Shown: in pieces, positions 1 through 9,300 of the stretch | How the letters are laid out: each line of letters begins with the position of its first letter | How positions within the stretch are numbered: the stretch's first letter is position 1 | Source: Sphingopyxis terrae subsp. terrae NBRC 15098 | Lineage (GTDB): Bacteria > Pseudomonadota > Alphaproteobacteria > Sphingomonadales > Sphingomonadaceae | Length of the DNA: 64,000 nt | Assembly (NCBI RefSeq): GCF_001610975.1 | Contig: NZ_CP013342.1 | Span: 3,357,001 to 3,421,000 of the forward strand | Direction of reading: 5' to 3' | Program-made: the position numbers and the translations under genes | The notes under the pieces: model-generated | What the model was told of the DNA's origin: nothing | Seen by the model: only the letters and a program-made list of their open reading frames with translations | The model's database searches: none

Positions 1-372
1 CAGACATTAGGGCCCCCAAAAAACATCGTCCCCGAAGCGAGGCCGAGGCTCGCAACAGGCGTTTCACGCGCGACCATGATGTCTGGCGCAATGCTCTGGT
101 TACGGGCCAGAACCTATGCGCCCACCGGGATTGCCCGAAGCAATTGTCACCCGGCGTTGGCTTTCGATTGACGCGAATCTCTCGATAGCGTCGCCGGCCG
201 TGACGGATGCTGGCGACGCACTTTGTCTATTTCGATTCGGCCGATCGAGTCTATTATCCCCTCGGACATATCCGTTAGAGTAGTTTCCCGTTCCGCCGCC
301 GCACATTACTCTTTGATAGCTACGAAAAGAGGGGGTCGGCACTCGAATCTGGAATGATTCAGGAGGGGTGAC
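1..372. other. Intergenic region upstream of the first TolC-like gene
   Basis: No coding region could be supported here. The last part carries a clear AGGAGG ribosome binding site at 361-366 for the GTG start at 373. A GTCCCC core at 28-33 resembles the motif found upstream of other genes of this locus, but the match is weak. The promoter of the 373 gene must lie here, but I see no convincing -35/-10 pair. Confidence 0.5.
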
Positions 373-1944
373 GTGCGGAAATCAAGGACGTTTTGGGCGA
401 GCACGCTCGGCGCACCCGCTGCCGCCGCGGCGTTCGCCATAGCTCCGACTCCACTGCTCGCGCAGTCGGCGTCGTCCGCGGTCGCGCCATCGAGCACGAT
501 GGCCGCGCTCGCGCGTCAAGTCGTCATCTCCAACCCCGAAATCGCGGCACAGCGCCATCAGGTTCGCGTCGCGGCCGCACGGCTACAAGCGGCCGAGGCA
601 AGCTATTTGCCGACGATCGAAGCGAACGGCGTATTGCAGCGGCGTGAGATCGACATCAAAAACGGTAGCAGTACGAACGACGCGCGCTACACCGCCGGAC
701 AGGCCGGGATCGAGGCGCGGTTGCGCTTCTATGACGGCGACCGCACTTACAATGGGGTCAAAATCGCCAAGGCCGAACTGGAAGCGACCAGCGCGGGGCT
801 GGACGCTATTATTTCGGACGTACTGCTCGAACTGCTGACCAGCGCCGCGGACGTCCAGCTCAACCGCAAGATCCTGCGATTCACCGAGGCACAGACTGAG
901 GCAATCGGAGAGCAGCTACGCGCGACGTCGCGTCGGCTCGAATTTGGTGAGGCCACCCGTACCGATGAAGAACTGGCGCGCGCGCGGTTCGCGACCTCGC
1001 AAGCCGGGGTCCTTTCCGCGACCGAAGAACTGGGCGTCAACGGACATCGGTTTCGCAATATCAGCGGGCAGTCTGGAACGATGGTGCCGCCTCTGCCGCC
1101 GCTCGCGGAGGTTCCCTTATCGCTTGCCGCGGCTCAAAGAATTGCCCAGGATGCGGCGCCGCGGCTCCGAGCAGCGCGGCTCAACGCCCAGGCCGGCAAG
1201 TCGGGGGTGCAATTTGCCACTGGCGCATTGCTCCCGCAACTCGATGCGGTTACCGGCTATGATTATCTGACCGGCGGCGCGACCAATACATTTACGGGCA
1301 AATATCCTGACGATCGCTCGTCGCTCTATTACGGGCTTGAACTGCGCGTGCCAATTTTCCTGCCGCGCGATCATGCCGAGGTTCGCCGCGCTCGCGCGGT
1401 CCGCGATCAACGCCTTTCGCAAGTTGATATGGCGGTACGAACGGTAGCGGAGGAGGTCGCGAACGCTTGGGCGCGCTGGCAGTCGGCAAAGAGCACGATC
1501 GTCGCAGCTGAGGCAGCGGTCGCGGCCACGCAAGAAGCGGCAGAGGGCATCAAGAAGGAAGCGGTCGGTGGCAACCGGACCCTCACCGACGTTCTGAATG
1601 CGCAGAATGAATTGCTGAACGCGCGCGTCACCCTGGAGCGCGCCCATCGCAACGAATTTGTCGCGCGCGCGAGCTTGCTGGCAGCGACAGGGCAGCTCGA
1701 CACCAAGGCCATTCTCGACGGCCGCTGCTGCAGTTCCGACACGAGCGAGCGCCCGACGATGTCGGCGCTCGGCCGACCTCGCGTGGCCGACGTTAACAAG
1801 GCCGTTGCCGATCCCGCAACAGCGCCTCGCCCGCAGACGTCAACGCTGGGTCAGACGCCCGATCGCGACCCCTCCGACACTGCTGCGCCTGCGGGAAGCT
1901 CGGGACGCCCGGCAAGCTCGACGCTCGGTCAAAAACTTAACTAG
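373..1944 (+). CDS. TolC-family outer-membrane channel protein of a type I secretion system
   Basis: This 523-residue protein is a TolC-family outer-membrane efflux protein. Such proteins trimerise into the channel through which type I secretion substrates leave the cell. The GTG start is fixed by AGGAGG at 361-366 and is followed by a signal peptide ending near LLAQSASS. The body has the two internally related outer-membrane-efflux repeats, each with long coiled helices rich in Ala, Glu and Arg; the LTDVLNAQNELLNA stretch is typical of the family. The last ~65 residues are an unusual Pro/Ser/Thr-rich tail with three similar words (SALGRP, STLGQT, STLGQK). It lies ~280 bases before the RTX gene and is a candidate channel for it. 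A second TolC-like gene lies at 14633. Confidence 0.88.
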   Translation: MRKSRTFWASTLGAPAAAAAFAIAPTPLLAQSASSAVAPSSTMAALARQVVISNPEIAAQRHQVRVAAARLQAAEASYLPTIEANGVLQRREIDIKNGSSTNDARYTAGQAGIEARLRFYDGDRTYNGVKIAKAELEATSAGLDAIISDVLLELLTSAADVQLNRKILRFTEAQTEAIGEQLRATSRRLEFGEATRTDEELARARFATSQAGVLSATEELGVNGHRFRNISGQSGTMVPPLPPLAEVPLSLAAAQRIAQDAAPRLRAARLNAQAGKSGVQFATGALLPQLDAVTGYDYLTGGATNTFTGKYPDDRSSLYYGLELRVPIFLPRDHAEVRRARAVRDQRLSQVDMAVRTVAEEVANAWARWQSAKSTIVAAEAAVAATQEAAEGIKKEAVGGNRTLTDVLNAQNELLNARVTLERAHRNEFVARASLLAATGQLDTKAILDGRCCSSDTSERPTMSALGRPRVADVNKAVADPATAPRPQTSTLGQTPDRDPSDTAAPAGSSGRPASSTLGQKLN

Positions 1945-2226
1945 CAAGCACGTTTTCTTTTCGGATTGTGCTGTTTCGGCAAGTGCAGAAAGTGGTGAAA
2001 GCCGCGCAGCTCGGGAGAAATCGCGGCATGCGTTCGGCGCCGATCTGCCCCAAAATGAACCACCTCATAAATATATCCCCCATGTCCCCAAGCAGGAATG
2101 TCCGGTCCCCCTGCCCCGCCATATCCCATTGTCATGGCCTCGAGTTTTCGGGGTCATTTGGGGGGATGGCAAAGCCGAGTCGGCGAAACCGCATCCCTGC
2201 GACCCACCAATGAAGAGGATAGCGAA
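1945..2226. other. Intergenic region with the RTX gene promoter
   Basis: About 280 non-coding bases between the TolC-like gene and the RTX gene. It holds one copy of the shared 19-base motif (2082-2100) and the GAAGAGGA ribosome binding site at 2212-2219. Open frames continuing upstream of 2227 have no initiation signal. Confidence 0.5.
2082..2100 (+). promoter_or_regulatory. Shared 19-base motif, copy A (upstream of the RTX gene)
   Basis: The sequence is ATGTCCCCA, four variable bases (AGCA), then GGAATG. The same arrangement with identical spacing occurs at 4569-4587, and a close variant occurs at 23155-23173. It lies 127 bases upstream of the chosen RTX start, as expected for an operator. 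The binding protein is unknown; the LuxR-type regulator at 20654 is one candidate. Confidence 0.45.
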
Positions 2227-4416
2227 ATGCCTACAGTTGGATCATCTAACGCACCGACCAATCCCAAAAATCCCACGGCTCGTGGCCAGGTATTGGGAAC
2301 CAATGCGGTCGACTTCATCGATCTGAACACCCTCGTCCACACCGCGAACCTGCCTTATAACGCGCGCGGCAACGGCGGGGCGGACACCGTTTTCGGCAAT
2401 AATTTCGACAACGATCTTTACGGCGATGCGGGTGACGACAATGTCATCGGCCGCAGCGGCAATGATCGCATCGACGGCGGAAACGGCAACGACACGCTGA
2501 TCGGCGACCAGGCGAGCGTCTCGGTCCCCGCGCCGGGCCAAGTCCTTTACACCGGCGACGACAACGGTGTTGCGGATGGCAACGACACGCTGCTCGGCGG
2601 CGCTGGTGCCGACACCGCGTGGGGCGGCGGCGGGAACGACTTCCTCCGCGGCGATGCCGGAGACGACGTGCTTTATGGCCAATCGGGCGATGACCGCGCC
2701 GACGGCGGCGCTGGCAACGATATCGTCGATGGCGGCACCGGCAACGACAATCTCTACGGCGGGACCGAAACCGACGTGGTGACCGGCGGCGACGGCGACG
2801 ACTATATCGATGGCGGCACCAACACCAATGGCGTCGACCTGCTTTCGGGCGGCGACGGCAACGATGTGATCTTCGGTGACAAGGGCGTCAATCGCAAAGC
2901 CGACGAAGATTATGCCTATAATCAGAGCAACTATAACCGCGGCATCGGCCAAGCCGACGAAATTTCCGGCGGCGCGGGCGACGACCAGATCTTCGGCCAA
3001 GGCGGCAACGATCTGATCGACGGCGATGCCGGCGATGACCTGTTGTGGGGCGATGATGGCGACGACACCATCTTCGGCGGCAACGGTTATGACCAGCTCG
3101 ACGGCGGCGAAGGCGACGACTCGCTTTCCGGCGAAAATGGCGATGACGAACTTAACGGCGATGCGGGCAACGACGTCATCCGCGGCGGCGCGGGGTTCGA
3201 CTTCGTCCAAGGCGGTGCCGACGATGACGACATCGGCGGCGGCGACGACGACGATACGCTGAACGGCAATGACGGCAACGACCTTGTCCACGGCGACGAC
3301 GGCAACGACGTGATCGCTGGCCAGGGCGGTAACGACACCCTCTATGGCGATGACGGCGACGACGTGATCCGCGGCAACGGGGATCCCTTCTTCGACCCGC
3401 TTGATCCGGAGAATACCGATGCCGATTTCATCTCGGGCGGCAACGGCAACGACATCGTCAACGGTGACGAAGGCGATGACGTTATCGAAGGGAATGACGG
3501 CGACGACCTGCTCGCGGGTGATGACGGCAACGACAGCATCGCCGGCGGCGATGGCAACGACAGCATCACCGGCAACGACGGCAACGACGTTGTTTCAGGC
3601 GGCGACGGCGACGACGTCATTCAGGGCAACAACGGAAACGACAACCTCGCCGGCAACGAAGGTGACGACCTGATCTATGGCGGAGCCGGCAACGACCTGG
3701 TCGATGGCGGAGACGGCAATGACCAACTCGCCGGCGACATGGGCGCCGATACCATGTTCGGTGGCGACGGCGATGACGTCATGTATGGTGACACGCTGTA
3801 CGAAAACCTGGGCAACACCCCGGGCGGCAACGACACCATGTCGGGCGGTGACGGCAACGACTATATGTCGGGCGGCATGGGCAACGACAAGATGAACGGC
3901 GATGACGGTGACGACACCATCCGGGGCGACACCGGCAACGACACCATCGACGGTGGTCTTGGCGATGACAATCTGGAAGGCGAAAGCGGCAACGACAAGA
4001 TCACTGGCGGCGAAGGCGATGATCATATGTCGGGTGGCGCGGGCAAGGATCTGTTCCTGTTCGACGCGACCGATTCGTCGCCCGGCTTTGGCGACGACGT
4101 CATCGGCGCACCGTTCAGCCTCGGATCGGGCCGCGACTTCAACCTCGCGAACCGTGACACGCTGGTATTCGATGTCGATGCCGGCTTCGATCCCGCTGCC
4201 GACATGTTCGTCATCACCGGCGACTGGGACGGCCAGGGTGACGCGCTCGACGTGTACATCTTTACCGCGGTCGGCTCGGTGCTGATCGAGGACTTCTGGG
4301 AAGGCGCCTCGGCCCCGATCGCGGCGATCGCTGCGCTGGGTGGTTATGACACGGTTGATGCGCTCAACGCGTACAGCCAGGGCAATGCGTCCTACGACAT
4401 GATCACGTTCGTCTGA
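2227..4416 (+). CDS. RTX calcium-binding repeat protein secreted by a type I system
   Basis: I start this 729-residue protein at the ATG at 2227 because GAAGAGGA sits seven bases upstream; an open frame reaches back to 2098 without a ribosome binding site. Residues ~48-610 are almost entirely RTX nonapeptides of the GGxGxDxLx type, dozens in a row, which fold into a parallel beta-roll only when Ca2+ is bound, that is, outside the cell. There is no N-terminal signal peptide. The last ~110 residues are non-repetitive, rich in Asp, Phe and Ala, and end YDMITFV, as expected of an uncleaved C-terminal type I secretion signal. No enzymatic domain is visible, so a matrix, S-layer-like or adhesive role is likely. 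A strong terminator follows. Confidence 0.88.
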   Translation: MPTVGSSNAPTNPKNPTARGQVLGTNAVDFIDLNTLVHTANLPYNARGNGGADTVFGNNFDNDLYGDAGDDNVIGRSGNDRIDGGNGNDTLIGDQASVSVPAPGQVLYTGDDNGVADGNDTLLGGAGADTAWGGGGNDFLRGDAGDDVLYGQSGDDRADGGAGNDIVDGGTGNDNLYGGTETDVVTGGDGDDYIDGGTNTNGVDLLSGGDGNDVIFGDKGVNRKADEDYAYNQSNYNRGIGQADEISGGAGDDQIFGQGGNDLIDGDAGDDLLWGDDGDDTIFGGNGYDQLDGGEGDDSLSGENGDDELNGDAGNDVIRGGAGFDFVQGGADDDDIGGGDDDDTLNGNDGNDLVHGDDGNDVIAGQGGNDTLYGDDGDDVIRGNGDPFFDPLDPENTDADFISGGNGNDIVNGDEGDDVIEGNDGDDLLAGDDGNDSIAGGDGNDSITGNDGNDVVSGGDGDDVIQGNNGNDNLAGNEGDDLIYGGAGNDLVDGGDGNDQLAGDMGADTMFGGDGDDVMYGDTLYENLGNTPGGNDTMSGGDGNDYMSGGMGNDKMNGDDGDDTIRGDTGNDTIDGGLGDDNLEGESGNDKITGGEGDDHMSGGAGKDLFLFDATDSSPGFGDDVIGAPFSLGSGRDFNLANRDTLVFDVDAGFDPAADMFVITGDWDGQGDALDVYIFTAVGSVLIEDFWEGASAPIAAIAALGGYDTVDALNAYSQGNASYDMITFV

Positions 4417-4465
4417 GGACAAGGCTTCGTACGGGGAGCCACTCCTCGACGGACCTCTGCAAACT

Positions 4466-4496
4466 GGAGGGCAGGCCGCGGCCTGCCCTCCTTTTT
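4466..4496 (+). terminator. Rho-independent terminator after the RTX gene
   Basis: A perfect 26-base palindrome (4466-4491, GGAGGGCAGGCCG and its complement) is followed immediately by five T residues (4492-4496). It lies 50 bases after the RTX stop codon and should end that transcript, leaving the M23 gene under its own promoter. Confidence 0.9.
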
Positions 4497-4568
4497 ATGT
4501 TCGGAAAAATCCGCATATCGCCAATGCCACAACGAATTCGGATCGTCACCGAGCGGCAATTTTTTGCA

Positions 4569-4587
4569 ATGTCCCCATCAGGGAATG
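4569..4587 (+). promoter_or_regulatory. Shared 19-base motif, copy B (upstream of the M23 gene)
   Basis: ATGTCCCCA, four variable bases (TCAG), then GGAATG, identical in both conserved blocks and in spacing to the copy at 2082-2100. It lies ~290 bases upstream of the M23 peptidase start, after the RTX terminator. Confidence 0.45.
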
Positions 4588-4878
4588 GCAAGAAACCGCG
4601 CCTTCCGCCAATTTTGACGCAAGGATGACAAGCAAGAATCATCCGGACGACGCCTGCTTCGATCGAGCAGGTCTGCAGAGATTGGGTATAAGAAGAATAG
4701 GTTTCTGTCGATATTCGGGCGGCAGTTTCGTCCCTCGGCATTCGGCGGAATTTAGTTCGGTCAGCTCCCGCTGGCTAGCCGTGTCCGCCGCCATGCCCCC
4801 TGGCGGCGGCCGGCATCGATTTTCCACCCATTGTCACGTTTGCGCCGCGAACGGCCTGCCCGAAACCTGAGCCCAACC

Positions 4879-5865
4879 ATGATGCACATGTTCATCCTGC
4901 CTTTGTCGATGGCGTTCGCGGCATTGCAGCCGCTGCCGCCGGACGGCGCCCCTGCACTCAACCTTCCCGTTGACTGCATTGTCGGCCGTTCCTGCCTTAT
5001 CCAGAAACTGTTTGATCACGACCCGGGGCCGGGCCGCCGCGACTATCGTTGCGGCCAGTTGACGACGAACGGGCATGACGGGATCGACATTCGCCTGCGC
5101 ACCATGGCCGACATGCGGGCTGGATTTGCAGTCCTGGCCGCGGCACCCGGCACGGTGCTCCGCACGCGCAACGGCGAACCGGACGTCAGCGTCAACAACC
5201 GAGGGGCACTCGATGGCAGGGACGCCGGAAATGCGGTCGTAATCGACCATGGCGGCGGCTGGCAGACCCAATATAGCCATCTTCGCCAAGCCAGCATCGC
5301 TGTGCGCCCGGGCCAGCGCGTCAGCGGCGGGGAGCGGATCGGGTTGATCGGTTTGTCGGGAAATAGCGAGTTTCCGCATCTGCATTTCACCGTCCGGCAT
5401 CTCGGTAGGGCCGTCGATCCGTTTGTCGGCACCGCCCCCCTTCCGCCCTGCAATTCCGAAGTCCGCACGACGGGGCTGTGGACAGCGGTGACGGCGCATT
5501 CGCTGGGGTACGAGCCCAGCGCAGTGATCACGGGCGGCCTCGCCTCGGCAGTACCGCCCAAGGCAGTCACCGATCGCGACCCGCCCCCTATGCCGAACGG
5601 ACGACACGCGCCGCTGATCCTGTGGGTCGATGCGATCGGCGCGCGCGCCGGTGACTATCAGGCATTTTCGATCGCCGGGCCCGACGGACAGATCGTGCAT
5701 GAACAGCAATCGGTTGTCGAAGGCGGCGGGCTCAGCTGGTTCGCCTATAGCGGCAAACGCGCACCGGCGGCAGGCTGGCCCGCGGGCCGGTACACCGGCC
5801 GATATGTGCTAAAGCGCGAAAATGCAATTGTTGCCAGGATCGAAACGACCGCCATGATAAAATGA
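4879..5865 (+). CDS. Exported M23-family (LytM-like) peptidoglycan endopeptidase
   Basis: A 328-residue protein with a short hydrophobic signal sequence (MMHMFILPLSMAFAAL). The start is one of three close ATGs at 4879, 4882 and 4888; a TTG start at 4831 seems less likely because it would bury the signal sequence. The M23 zinc site is intact: HDGID supplies His66 and Asp70, and HLHF supplies His169 of the HxH motif. A YSHLRQ motif typical of the family also lies between them. Active M23 enzymes cut peptide cross-bridges in the cell wall. A C-terminal domain of ~130 residues is unassigned. Its position between the RTX and adhesin genes suggests wall remodelling that supports secretion or surface assembly. 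Confidence 0.85.
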   Translation: MMHMFILPLSMAFAALQPLPPDGAPALNLPVDCIVGRSCLIQKLFDHDPGPGRRDYRCGQLTTNGHDGIDIRLRTMADMRAGFAVLAAAPGTVLRTRNGEPDVSVNNRGALDGRDAGNAVVIDHGGGWQTQYSHLRQASIAVRPGQRVSGGERIGLIGLSGNSEFPHLHFTVRHLGRAVDPFVGTAPLPPCNSEVRTTGLWTAVTAHSLGYEPSAVITGGLASAVPPKAVTDRDPPPMPNGRHAPLILWVDAIGARAGDYQAFSIAGPDGQIVHEQQSVVEGGGLSWFAYSGKRAPAAGWPAGRYTGRYVLKRENAIVARIETTAMIK

Positions 5866-6325
5866 GATTTTCCATTGAGATCAAATTATCCAATTCTAGA
5901 ACTAAATAATATAATCATATTTGCAATTACATATTCAATCATCAAATATTGTTACTCGAAGAGATTGAATTAAAACATCTTTCAGGATAATATTCAACAT
6001 GAGACAAATCATGGGGACATATTTGATATTTTTAATAATATAAATGGAAAATTAATCCATAAGATATTGTTTTAATACAAAAGTATATGTGCCCTTACCG
6101 GAAATTGCCATTGCAGAATCGCCCCCCGGGGTTTGTATTTCCCGGTGAGTGACAAGACGTGGGCACAGGTCGCCAAAGAGAACCCAGCACGATCACAAGA
6201 GCTTGCATTGTGGCTCCGCCCTATATCCGGCGCGGAAATGCGGTGCAGTTCGCCGGTGTGCGCAGCGGCCCCGTACTGGCTGCTGACCCGTGACCGGCGA
6301 ACAAAGGTGCAGGGGGCTTTAGGCG
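5866..6325. other. Strongly AT-rich spacer upstream of the giant adhesin gene
   Basis: The first ~240 bases (5866-6110) are strikingly AT-rich against GC-rich surroundings, with many A/T runs and TATAAT-like words. No gene is supported in it. It carries a 9-base copy of the shared motif on the minus strand (6012-6020). The AT-richness suggests a promoter region bound by a nucleoid protein, or foreign DNA. The final stretch holds AGGGGG at 6311-6316, the ribosome binding site of the adhesin. Confidence 0.6.
6012..6020 (-). promoter_or_regulatory. Partial copy of the shared motif (upstream of the adhesin)
   Basis: On the minus strand this reads ATGTCCCCA, identical to the first nine bases of the motif at 2082 and 4569. 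The GGAATG half is absent at the expected spacing, so this is a half-site at best. It lies ~305 bases upstream of the adhesin start, inside the AT-rich spacer. Confidence 0.25.
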
Positions 6326-9300
6326 ATGGGGTTGAAGCGGAACGAACAGGCCGGCGAAATCGCCACCCCCGCGCGCGCCACCCCGCCCGGCGCGGCCTCG
6401 ATCCTGCCTGTCGATGGCGTGATCCAGCTTCCACCCGGAACACGCCTCGATGCAATCAAGCTTTCGGGAAACGACCTCGTCGTCACGCTGCCCGACGGGC
6501 AAGTCCTGGTCATCGTCGACGGCGCGCTGCGAATCCCGCACATCAAGGTCGGCCCGATCAACATCCCGGCGCCCACCGTTGCCGCCCTGATCGCAGATCA
6601 GGAGCCCGAACCCGCCGCCGGGCGGCCGCAAAGCTCGGGCGGCAATTTCGCTCAAACCCCAGGCGACATTGGCGATCCGTTCGCGCTCGGCAACCTGCTG
6701 CCGCCGACGGAGTTCGGCTTTCCGAAAATTCCTGCTCTCGAAGTCATTCCCGACGCGCTCGACGACAAACCCCGGGTTGTTATCACGACCCCGGACCAGA
6801 CGGTCGGGGTCACCGCCGCGACCGCCGTGGTTTCTGAAGCGGCGCTGCCCGCGCGCGACGCCGAACCGGCCGGCAGCAATCCAGACTCGCCGGGCGAAAC
6901 GACCAGCGGGACGATCCAGATAGCCGCACTTGACCAGCCGGTCGTCGTCACGGTCAATGGCACGGCCGTCACCGCGGTCGGCCAGCTTATCCCGACCCCG
7001 CTGGGTCAGTTGACCATCACCAGCATCGCCCCGGGGCTGATCGGGTACACCTACACGTTGACCGACAACAGCACCGACCCCGCCGCGACCGATACGGTAA
7101 CGATCACCGTTACTGACAACGACGGCGACGTCGGGAGCGCGACGCTGACCCTGATGCTCGAGGACGATGCTCCCATCGCTCGCGCTGACATCGACGATAT
7201 CGAAGCCGGAAGCCGCCTGCCCGAGTCGGGCAATGTCATCACCGGCGCGGGAACCGCAAGCGGTGCGGACGGCGCCGATACGCCCGGCGCCGACGGGGCA
7301 ATCGTCACGGGTGTCCGGGGAGGATCGGCGACCGAGTTCGGCCCGACAGGAACGCCGGTGCAGGGCCAATATGGCCGTCTGGCAATCGCGGCCGACGGCA
7401 CCTACGCCTATGTCCGGTCCGCCGGTACGCCCGGCGGAGTCAGTGATGTCTTTACCTACCAGCTCACCGACGGCGACGGCGATGTATCGACGGCGACACT
7501 GACGATCCGCATCGGCGACAGCGCGCCCGCGCTGATCCTGCCCGCAGCGGGCGACGACGGCACCCTCGTCGACGAAGCCGGCCTGCCTGAACGCGATGGC
7601 GAAAGCCCCGGTTCGCGTTCGGGCGACGATTCCAACTTCACGTCCGGAACGATCCAATTTTCTGCCGGCGACGGTCCCGCCGCGCTGACGATCAACGGGG
7701 TCGCGATCACCGAAGAGGGCCAGGAAATCGCGCTCACCACCGGGACTTTCTATATCGTCTCGATCAACCCCGATTCGATCGAATATTTATTTGCGCTTGC
7801 CGACAACACGCTCGGCGCCGCGACGTCGCAGCCGATCACCGTCGGCATCACCGACCTGGACGGCGACACCATCTCCGCCAGCTTCGACATCGATATCCTC
7901 GACGACGCGCCCGAAGCGGTCGCCGATTACGACAGCGTCGCTGCGGGCAGTTTTGCCCCGGCCACCGGCAACGTAATCACCGATGCCGAGAATGACGGCG
8001 GGCGGGACATCCCCGGGGCCGATGGCGCCAGCGTCTCGTCGGTGTCGGGCGGGGGCGCCGCCGTGGCGGCGGGTGACCCGGTTGCCGGCCTGTATGGCGT
8101 GCTGACGCTGAACAGCAATGGCAGCTACAGCTATGTCCGAAATCCCGACACGCCGGGCGGCGTGTCCGAAACCTTCACCTATACGCTGACCGACAGCGAC
8201 GGCACCTTCGCCACGGCCACCCTCAACATCGCGATCGCCGACGACAGGCCAGACGCTGTGGCCGACGAAGGAGAGGTCGGCGAAGGCCAGACGCTCGAGG
8301 TCGATGCCGCGGGCGGGTTGCTCGCCAACGATGACCTGGGCGCGGACGGCACCAAAATCCTGGGCGTGCGCGCCGCTGGCGCAGACCCGTCGGCGGCGGC
8401 AACAGGCGGCGTCGGCGCGGTCATCATCGGCCTGTACGGTGAGCTGACAGTCGCCGCCGACGGGAGCTATATCTATGTCGCCAATCCGAATATTGTCCCA
8501 CCCGGCACCGCCGAAGATGTTTTCGTCTATACGCTTGTCGATGGAGACGGCGATCAGTCGACAACCACCCTGACGATCCGTCTGAGCGACTCGGGATTGT
8601 ATGCGGACGTCGTTCAGTTGCAGGTCGACGAGGCAGCGCTCGCCGCCGGCAGCGATCCCGAGAGTGACGCGGAAACAGCGTCGGGCGACCTCAATGACAA
8701 TGTCGTCGGCGGCACGGGACCATTCGAATTTGGCTTGGTCGGCAACGGCGTAGGCACTCATGGGGTATTCACGCTCAATTCCGACGGAAGCTATTCCTAC
8801 ACGCTGACCGGCGCGATCGACGGGCCGACGGATGACGATGGCACCAACCTTGTGCCCACGGTCGAAAGCTTCACCTACACTATAACCGACGCGTTCGGGA
8901 ATGTGACGCAGAGCGAAATCGTCATCGACGTGCTGGACGATGTGCCGGTCGCACGGCCGGCACCGTCGATCACCGTCGCTGAAGACGCCGCTGCAATTTC
9001 GGGCGATTTGCTGGGGAACGATACGCTGGGCACGGACGGGGCCATGGTCACTTCGGTCACGATCGGCAGCGCGATCGTAGCGGTCGCCGCAACCGGCATC
9101 ACCAGTTACAACACCGCCAACGGCACTTACACATTTCAGGCAAACGGCGCTTGGAGCTTTGATCCGGCGCCGCAGGTCAGCGTGTTTCCGATCCACGCCG
9201 ACTTCACCTACACGATCACCGACGGTGACGGCGACCAGTCTTCGGCAGTACAGCAAATCCGTCTCGCCGACGGAAGCCTGCCGACCGCAAGCGGTCCGAT

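Noticed and set aside
28..42. GTCCCCG followed by GAGG, as a further copy of the shared 19-base motif
   Set aside because: Only the GTCCCC core fits; the flanking and GGAATG positions do not match.
2242..3291. Long antisense open frame (349 codons) opposite the RTX repeats
   Set aside because: It mirrors the repeat codons (GGC GAC GGC) and has the monotonous Val/Ala/Ile composition expected of an antisense shadow, with no start signal.
2370..4050. Tandem short DNA repeats that could be taken for a CRISPR or satellite
   Set aside because: Repeats are nine codons or fewer, in frame, without spacers of constant length; they encode RTX nonapeptides.
3595..4422. Antisense open frame (275 codons) over the end of the RTX gene
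   Set aside because: Same repeat-shadow composition; the sense strand has a clear RTX protein and a terminator.
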